From NCBI GenBank assembly GCA_900550095.1, contig URRG01000054.1, positions 1 through 9,869 of the forward strand: a stretch of 9,869 nt of DNA, written 5' to 3'. Positions 5,712 through 9,869 of this stretch are shown piece by piece. This DNA is from an uncultured Oscillospiraceae bacterium. Its GTDB lineage: Bacteria > Bacillota > Clostridia > Oscillospirales > Acutalibacteraceae. The stretch's first letter is position 1, and each line of letters starts with the position of its first letter. Both the position numbers and the translations under genes were made by a program. Below the pieces are notes generated by a model. The model was not told where the DNA came from, searched no databases, and worked only from the letters and a program-made list of their open reading frames with translations.

Positions 5712-6428
5712 ATGGATACAAATCTTCCAGCCGTTCTGCCGGAGCATATCGGCATCATTATGGATGGAAACGGGCGATGGGCCAAGAAGAAGGGTCTTCC
5801 GCGGACAGCGGGCCATACGGAGGGAGCAAAAAATTTTCGCAGGATTGCCCGTTACTGCAGTGATATCGGCATCCGGTATCTGACGGTGTATGCCTTTTCC
5901 ACAGAAAACTGGGCCAGGCCGGCTGTAGAGGTGAACGCTCTTATACGGCTTTTTCAGGAATATTTGGAGGAAGCTATCCGGGATTTTGCAGACGACGATA
6001 TCCAAGTGCGTTTTATAGGGGATACATCCGCATTCCCCAAAAAACTGCAGGAATTGATTGCCACTACCTGGGAAGTGTGCAAACACAGGACGGGGATGGT
6101 TCTCAATATTGCCATGAATTACGGAGGGAGGCCAGAGATCCTCATGGCCGCCCGGAAGCTGGCACGAAAGGTGCAGGCGGGAGAACTGCGGCCGGAGGAT
6201 ATCGATGAAGACAGCTTTTCCAATGAGCTGTATACGGCGGGCCAGCCGGATCCGGATCTGATCATTCGCCCCAGCGGAGAAAACCGGATCAGCAATTTTC
6301 TGCTTTGGCAGTCCGCTTATTCTGAATATGTGATTATGGATATTCTCTGGCCGGATTTTACGCCGGAAGATTTGAATTTTGCCCTGCAGGAATACGCCAA
6401 ACGAAGCAGGCGGTTTGGGGGAATCTGA
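5712..6428 (+). CDS. uppS: Isoprenyl transferase, undecaprenyl diphosphate synthase
   Basis: UppS is a cis-prenyltransferase that extends farnesyl diphosphate with isopentenyl diphosphate to the C55 lipid carrier used for peptidoglycan and other wall polymers. I start at ATG 5712, preceded by ATGGAG (5695-5700) at 11 bases; this gives 238 residues and the N-terminus MDTNLPAVLPEHIGIIMDGN typical of the family. An in-frame TTG at 5649 inside frr would add 21 unrelated residues. Motifs: MDGNGRWA (17-24) with catalytic Asp18, His35 in AGHTEG, FSTENW (62-67), MNYGGR (135-140) and the diphosphate-binding RPSGENRISNFLLWQ (186-200), then AYSE with Glu205. All catalytic residues are present. The stop TGA is followed immediately, without any gap, by the cdsA start, so translation is probably coupled. 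The gene belongs with dxr and ispG, which make its substrate. Confidence 0.97.
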   Translation: MDTNLPAVLPEHIGIIMDGNGRWAKKKGLPRTAGHTEGAKNFRRIARYCSDIGIRYLTVYAFSTENWARPAVEVNALIRLFQEYLEEAIRDFADDDIQVRFIGDTSAFPKKLQELIATTWEVCKHRTGMVLNIAMNYGGRPEILMAARKLARKVQAGELRPEDIDEDSFSNELYTAGQPDPDLIIRPSGENRISNFLLWQSAYSEYVIMDILWPDFTPEDLNFALQEYAKRSRRFGGI

Positions 6429-7247
6429 TTGAAATCGAGAATGATCTCAGCCGGTGTGCTGGTTCTGTTGATGGTGGCCGTCGTTGTGTTCAATACTGTG
6501 TTTCCTCTGGCGCTGGTGATCGTGGTGGCGGCTATTTCAGCGCTTTCCGTATATGAGATCGTCCATGCGCTGGGGCTTTCTCAGAAGCTGGTCCTTTTGT
6601 TGCCCACTCTGCTGTTTGCGGCGGCATTTCCTTTTTTGCCCGTGGGAGTGCCCCAGCAGGTAGCCTATTATGCGTATACGTTTTTGATTTTCACAGCTCT
6701 GATCTGTTATCATGATTCTGTCACCTTTCGGGAGGCGGGCGTGATCTACAGTATGGGTCTGATGATTCCTACGGCGCTGACGGCCCTGATCCAGGTGCGG
6801 AGCCAGGGCGGAAAACACGGCATGTTTTATGTGATCATTGCCATCTGCGCTGCCTGGGCCGCTGACGTAGGGGGATTTGCGGCGGGAAGCCTTTTCGGAA
6901 AGCATAAGCTATGCCCCAATATCAGCCCTAAAAAAACAGTAGAGGGGTTGATCGGCGGCTTTGTTCTGAATATTTTGGCTATGCTGTTCTTTGGACTTTT
7001 GTTCCAGGCGTTTTATCATTTTACCGTTTTTGTGGATTACGGCGTTTTGGCGCTGATCGGTTTTGTAAGCGCGGGTTTGTCTGTGATCGGCGATCTGAGT
7101 TTTTCGCTTATCAAGCGCAGCTGCCATATCAAGGATTTCAGCGAGCTGATTCCGGGCCACGGCGGTATGCTGGATCGTTTCGACAGCGTTATCTTTGTGG
7201 CGCCCTTCGTGGCGTTTATTACGGCGTTTTTGCCGGTTGTTCTATAG
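6429..7247 (+). CDS. cdsA: Phosphatidate cytidylyltransferase (CDP-diacylglycerol synthase)
   Basis: CdsA makes CDP-diacylglycerol from phosphatidic acid and CTP at the inner face of the membrane, the branch point of phospholipid synthesis. The chosen start is TTG 6429, directly after the uppS stop, with GGGGG (6417-6421) 7 bases upstream; an in-frame ATG at 6441 (residue 5) is the alternative but has only a poor binding site. The product has 272 residues with about seven or eight hydrophobic segments (for example 7-21, 27-40, 53-71, 79-93, 133-146, 174-196, 204-220, 253-272). Conserved features are WAADVGGFAAGSLFGKHK (143-160), NISPKKTVEG (164-173) and the full family signature SLIKRSCHIKDFSELIPGHG (226-245) followed by GMLDRFDS (246-253), which contains the metal-binding aspartates. 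Length and topology are ordinary for Firmicutes. Confidence 0.96.
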   Translation: MKSRMISAGVLVLLMVAVVVFNTVFPLALVIVVAAISALSVYEIVHALGLSQKLVLLLPTLLFAAAFPFLPVGVPQQVAYYAYTFLIFTALICYHDSVTFREAGVIYSMGLMIPTALTALIQVRSQGGKHGMFYVIIAICAAWAADVGGFAAGSLFGKHKLCPNISPKKTVEGLIGGFVLNILAMLFFGLLFQAFYHFTVFVDYGVLALIGFVSAGLSVIGDLSFSLIKRSCHIKDFSELIPGHGGMLDRFDSVIFVAPFVAFITAFLPVVL

Positions 7248-7309
7248 CGCGGGCAGGGGCCGTATACTGCACTAAAGAGAGGCCCGGACATCTGTATAGA
7301 AAAATTTCT

Positions 7310-7344
7310 GAGAAACTGCCGGAGTATTCCGGCGGTTTCTTCTC
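7310..7344 (+). promoter_or_regulatory. Hairpin in the cdsA-dxr spacer (weak terminator or attenuator)
   Basis: A 12-bp stem with one G-T pair joins 7312-7323 (GAAACTGCCGGA) to 7328-7339 (TCCGGCGGTTTC) around the tetraloop GTAT, and can continue with a short bulged GA/TC extension. The 3' side is pyrimidine-rich (TTTCTTCTC) but has no proper T run, so termination would be partial at best. The stem ends about 20 bases before the dxr start and may instead mark an mRNA processing or stability site. The spacer is 115 bases and also has TATACT at 7263-7268 without a usable -35. Confidence 0.5.
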
Positions 7345-7362
7345 AAAAATGGGGAATCTATA

Positions 7363-8511
7363 ATGAAACACAGTCTTTCCGTTTTAGGCTCTACCGGCTC
7401 TATCGGGACGCAGACTTTGGATGTGGCCCGAAAGCTGGGGCTTTCTGTCTGCGCTTTGGCAGCGAACCGAAATGTTGGGCTTTTGGAAGAACAGATCCGC
7501 GAATTCAAGCCAAAGCTGGCGGCGGTCTTTGACCGGGAAGCAGCCCGGCGTCTTCGTGCTGCTGTCTCCGATATGGATGTAGAAATCGCCGAGGGAATGG
7601 ATGGCCTCTGTGGAGCGGCATCTCTGGCGGAAGCCGATCTTATCTGCAATTCTGTGGTAGGGATGGTGGGGCTTGAACCCACTTTGGCTGCTATTGAGGC
7701 GGGGAAGGATATTGCCCTTTCCAACAAGGAAACGCTTGTGGCGGGGGGAGCGCTCGTGATGGAACGCGCCGAAGCGGCGGGCGTATCCATCCTGCCTGTG
7801 GACAGCGAGCATTCCGCGGTATTTCAGTGCCTTCAGGGCTCGCCGTCTGAAAAAGCAGTGAGCCGGATTATTCTGACGGCCTCCGGCGGCCCCTTTTTCG
7901 GGAGATCCCGAAATGAACTGGAGCATGTGACCGTTCAGGATGCGTTGAACCATCCCAACTGGGATATGGGAGCTAAAATCACGGTGGATTCCGCCTCCAT
8001 GATGAACAAGGGGCTGGAGATCATAGAGGCCTCCTGGCTGTTTCATATGCCTCAGGAGAAAATCGACGTGGTCGTGCACAGAGAGAGTGTCATCCATTCT
8101 ATGGTCGAATATGAGGATTATTCGGTGATCGCCCAGCTTGGGGTGCCGGATATGCGCATTCCCATCCAATATGCTATCACTTATCCGGAAAGAATGCCTT
8201 CTCCCGTAAAGCGTCTGAGCTTGCAGGAGATCGGAAGGCTGACTTTTTTTGAGCCGGATTGGGAAAATTTCCCCTGCCTTCTGGCGGCAAAGGAAGCTCT
8301 TTCCCGGGGCGGGCTCAGCACAGCTGTCATAAACGGGGCAAACGAGGCTGCGGTAGCTCTGTTCCTGCAGGAGAAAATTCCTTTCCTGAGCATGGGGGAG
8401 CTTGTGTGGGAAGCTATGGAAAGCCTTTCCTGCTGCGGGCCGGAAGTTTCTCTGGAATCTATATTGGAGGCTGACCGTGCCGCACGCAGATTTGTGGAAT
8501 CCAGAGTGTGA
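7363..8511 (+). CDS. dxr: 1-deoxy-D-xylulose-5-phosphate reductoisomerase
   Basis: Dxr (IspC) converts 1-deoxy-D-xylulose 5-phosphate to 2-C-methyl-D-erythritol 4-phosphate with NADPH and a divalent metal, the first committed step of the MEP isoprenoid route. The ATG at 7363 follows GGGGA (7351-7355) by 7 bases. The product has 382 residues, a normal size. Motifs: NADPH-binding GSTGSIG (9-15), NKETLVAGG (121-129), metal-binding DSEHSA (147-152), SGGPFF (174-179), HPNWDMGAKITVDSASMMNKG (about 197-217) with Glu219 as the third metal ligand, and HRESVIHSMVEY (239-250). The C-terminal helical domain contains GANEAAVALFL (325-335). All metal and substrate residues are present. A hairpin in the upstream spacer may tune its expression apart from cdsA. 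A longer open frame on the opposite strand is a shadow with no recognisable motif. Confidence 0.97.
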   Translation: MKHSLSVLGSTGSIGTQTLDVARKLGLSVCALAANRNVGLLEEQIREFKPKLAAVFDREAARRLRAAVSDMDVEIAEGMDGLCGAASLAEADLICNSVVGMVGLEPTLAAIEAGKDIALSNKETLVAGGALVMERAEAAGVSILPVDSEHSAVFQCLQGSPSEKAVSRIILTASGGPFFGRSRNELEHVTVQDALNHPNWDMGAKITVDSASMMNKGLEIIEASWLFHMPQEKIDVVVHRESVIHSMVEYEDYSVIAQLGVPDMRIPIQYAITYPERMPSPVKRLSLQEIGRLTFFEPDWENFPCLLAAKEALSRGGLSTAVINGANEAAVALFLQEKIPFLSMGELVWEAMESLSCCGPEVSLESILEADRAARRFVESRV

Positions 8512-8622
8512 GAAGCGGTTTTCCGGTTTGGCCTGAAGAATATTGCGGGCCGCACGTGGAAAAATCGGATATAAAGAATTCATAGGGAATTTACAATCTC
8601 AATACGCTGCAGGCGGTCCGGT

Positions 8623-8634
8623 TGTGTTATACTA
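8623..8634 (+). promoter_or_regulatory. Candidate extended -10 promoter before rseP (P1)
   Basis: TGTGTTATACTA contains the -10 hexamer TATACT (8628-8633) preceded by TGT, and it shares 10 of 12 bases with the dapA promoter core TGTGCTATAGTA. The -35 position at a 17-base spacing (8605-8610, CGCTGC) is poor. It lies in the 216-base gap between dxr and rseP and would give a leader of nearly 90 bases. It suggests that rseP-ispG can be transcribed independently of the upstream genes. Confidence 0.5.
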
Positions 8635-8635
8635 G

Positions 8636-8668
8636 ATACCGGTGTGCGGCTAAGGCTTTCGGTATAAT
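8636..8668 (+). promoter_or_regulatory. Inverted repeat overlapping a second TATAAT box (possible P2 or operator)
   Basis: TATAAT at 8663-8668 is a perfect -10 hexamer but no good -35 stands 16-18 bases upstream. ATACCG (8636-8641) and CGGTAT (8660-8665) form a 6-bp inverted repeat with an 18-base centre, and its right arm overlaps the TATAAT. It could be an operator or a hairpin near the 5' end of the P1 transcript; it is short enough to be chance. Confidence 0.3.
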
Positions 8669-8723
8669 CTGCATATACATATTCGGCGGTGTTCCTCTCG
8701 GAGCCTCCGGAAAGATTCTGATG

Positions 8724-8733
8724 TGGGGTGATC
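8724..8733 (+). promoter_or_regulatory. Unusual ribosome binding site that decides the rseP start
   Basis: TGGGGTGATC matches the full anti-Shine-Dalgarno complement GGAGGTGATC at eight of ten positions, with GGTGATC exact. The only upstream start candidate, GTG at 8728, lies inside this match and has no separate binding site (GGAAAG at 8709-8714 is 13 bases away). Aligned normally, the site points to codon ATT at 8737, with 8 bases between the GGAGG equivalent and the start. Confidence 0.5.
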
Positions 8734-9807
8734 CTAATTACACAGGTTCTTTTGATCATAATCGCAGTTCTTTTATTTGGGTTTATTATTTTTATCCATG
8801 AGTTCGGTCATTTCTTCACGGCAAAGCTTTCAGGGATCCGGGTCAATGAATTTTCCATCGGCATGGGGCCCAAGCTTCTGCAATTCGGCAAGAAGGAAAC
8901 GAAATACTCTCTGCGTCTTTTACCTATCGGGGGCTATTGCGCCATGGAGGGAGAGGACGAAGAAAGTGAGGATGAGCGGGCCTTCAACAACCGTCCCGTA
9001 TGGAAGCGTATCCTGGTAGTGGCCATGGGCGCTATTATGAATATTCTTCTGGGGTTCATCCTGATGGTGATCCTCACGGTTCAGACGGAAACGCTGGCTT
9101 CCACCACCATTGCGTGGTTTGACGAACAATCGCCTCTGCAGTCCGCCGGGGCTGAGCTGGGGGATCGTTTTACCAAGATCGACGGCTATACGGTAAATAC
9201 GGACCGGGATCTTTTGTTTGCTCTCTCTACGGCGGATCCTACTTCCGTGGATATTGAATTGGATCGCCAAGGTCAGAAGATCTTGCTCAACGATGTGGCT
9301 ATGAATACCCAAGATGTGGACGGACAGAAGATTGTCCGCCTTGATTTCAAGGTGGCTGCGCTGGATAAGAATCTGGGGACGATTCTCACGAAATCGGCGG
9401 AGGATACGGTTTCCACTGTCCGCTTGGTGTGGTATAGCTTAGCTGGCCTGGTGACGGGGAAATTTGGCCTTAACGACGTGGCCGGCCCCGTGGGGGCCGC
9501 CAGTGCTATCGGGCAGGCGGCAAGTGCTGGTCTGGAAAGTGGTTTCGGGGATGCCATCAACAACATCCTCTATATGATGATGATCATCACTGTGAATCTG
9601 GGTATAGTAAACTTACTCCCTCTTCCGGCGCTGGACGGTGGCCGTCTGGTGTTCCTTGTGATTGAAGGTATCCGCAGGAAACCCGTTAACCCCAAGTATG
9701 AAGGTTGGGTGCATGCGGCGGGTTTTGCCCTCCTTATGGTATTTATGGTGGTTATCACCTTCAGCGATATTCTGCGTCTGTTTACGGGAAAGGGGATAGG
9801 AGGATGA
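8728..9807 (+). CDS. rseP: RseP/RasP-type site-2 zinc metalloprotease (intramembrane)
   Basis: This is a site-2 protease family member that cuts membrane proteins within the bilayer, as RasP and RseP do for anti-sigma factors and signal-peptide remnants. With GTG 8728 as start it has 359 residues; ATT 8737 would remove three. Features: first membrane helix (about 4-22) with the zinc motif HEFGH (24-28), then the stretch NEFSIGMGPKLL (40-51) with LLPIGGY (64-70), an acidic loop (74-84), a second membrane helix (96-117), one PDZ domain (about 120-205), the conserved VAGPVG (251-256), and the second active-site motif NLLPLPALDGG (295-305), whose Asp303 is the third zinc ligand, followed by the last helix (329-348). 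Everything needed for activity is present. The gene is separated from dxr by 216 bases with candidate promoters, and its TGA overlaps the ATG of ispG, so it is coupled to the next gene. Confidence 0.95.
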   Translation: MILITQVLLIIIAVLLFGFIIFIHEFGHFFTAKLSGIRVNEFSIGMGPKLLQFGKKETKYSLRLLPIGGYCAMEGEDEESEDERAFNNRPVWKRILVVAMGAIMNILLGFILMVILTVQTETLASTTIAWFDEQSPLQSAGAELGDRFTKIDGYTVNTDRDLLFALSTADPTSVDIELDRQGQKILLNDVAMNTQDVDGQKIVRLDFKVAALDKNLGTILTKSAEDTVSTVRLVWYSLAGLVTGKFGLNDVAGPVGAASAIGQAASAGLESGFGDAINNILYMMMIITVNLGIVNLLPLPALDGGRLVFLVIEGIRRKPVNPKYEGWVHAAGFALLMVFMVVITFSDILRLFTGKGIGG

Positions 9808-9869
9808 GCCGGCAGGTGGTAGCAGGCGGCCTTCCCATTGGGGGAGGTGCGCCAATCTCGGTTCAGTCC
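9804..9869 (+). CDS. ispG: 4-hydroxy-3-methylbut-2-en-1-yl diphosphate synthase, N-terminal fragment
   Basis: Only 22 codons are inside the window. The ATG at 9804 overlaps the rseP stop (ATGA), with AAAGGGG (9789-9795) 8 bases upstream; the AGGAGG at 9798-9803 touches the ATG and would suit only the in-frame GTG at 9816. The peptide contains VAGGLPIGGGAPISVQS, which matches the N-terminal start of IspG (E. coli has GNVPIGDGAPIAVQSM at this place). IspG is an iron-sulfur enzyme that makes HMBPP in the MEP pathway, downstream of Dxr. The identification rests on a short match but is strongly supported by the gene order rseP-ispG found widely in Clostridia. The catalytic cysteines lie far beyond the window's right edge. 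Confidence 0.85.
   Translation, partial: MSRQVVAGGLPIGGGAPISVQS

Noticed and set aside
5134..5721. 195-codon minus-strand open frame opposite frr
   Set aside because: It coincides with the fully conserved frr gene and shows no family features; shadow frame.
7349..7363. Four-codon mini-frame whose TAA overlaps the dxr ATG
   Set aside because: No ribosome binding site in front of it, only the hairpin arm; likely chance.
7384..8583. 399-codon open frame on the minus strand, longer than dxr itself
   Set aside because: It is antisense to dxr, whose protein shows every catalytic motif. The minus-strand translation has no recognisable motif, is rich in His/Arg/Ser typical of shadow frames, and has no promoter or ribosome binding site that I can see.

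Overview
The window reads as a chromosomal segment from an anaerobic gut-type Firmicute (class Clostridia, most like Oscillospiraceae/Ruminococcaceae). The reasons are the gene order pyrH-frr-uppS-cdsA-dxr-rseP-ispG, which is the usual clostridial housekeeping cluster, the roughly balanced base composition, strong AGGAGG-type ribosome binding sites, extended -10 promoters of the TGTGnTATAnT kind, and the use of TTG and GTG starts. The lineage is an inference; no rRNA or marker search was possible. Every recognised gene is on the + strand. No tRNA, rRNA, CRISPR array, insertion sequence or integrase was seen.

Region 1 (1-2840) is the 3' part of a Kdp high-affinity potassium uptake operon. It holds the C-terminal half of the P-type ATPase subunit KdpB, a complete but unusually long KdpC with an acidic insertion, and a tightly spaced gene of unknown function. 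A strong intrinsic terminator closes the operon. kdpA and the start of kdpB lie off the left edge, and no kdpD or kdpE is visible.

Region 2 (about 2841-4054) is a single-gene unit: an extended -10 promoter, dapA (4-hydroxy-tetrahydrodipicolinate synthase, the first committed enzyme of lysine and diaminopimelate synthesis) and a very long terminator hairpin.

Region 3 (4055-4436) has no convincing gene. It holds several small inverted repeats, a 61-codon open frame without a good start, a good sigma-A type promoter (TTGCCT-17-TACAAT) and a leader hairpin that displays a Shine-Dalgarno-like loop.

Region 4 (4437-9869) is the conserved housekeeping operon: pyrH (UMP kinase), frr (ribosome recycling factor), uppS (undecaprenyl diphosphate synthase), cdsA (CDP-diacylglycerol synthase), dxr (MEP pathway reductoisomerase), rseP (site-2 intramembrane protease) and the first 22 codons of ispG (MEP pathway). 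Dxr and IspG make isoprenoid precursors, UppS turns them into the C55 lipid carrier for the wall, CdsA feeds phospholipid synthesis, and DapA upstream supplies the peptidoglycan diamino acid. The cluster therefore ties nucleotide supply and translation to envelope building. The familiar rpsB-tsf pair that often precedes pyrH is absent; kdp and dapA occupy that place.

I found no clearly new multi-gene system. The items most worth a second look are the four-fold acidic repeat inserted in KdpC, the unrecognised gene ending the kdp operon, the probable non-standard (possibly ATT) start of rseP, and the structured region and hairpin ahead of pyrH.
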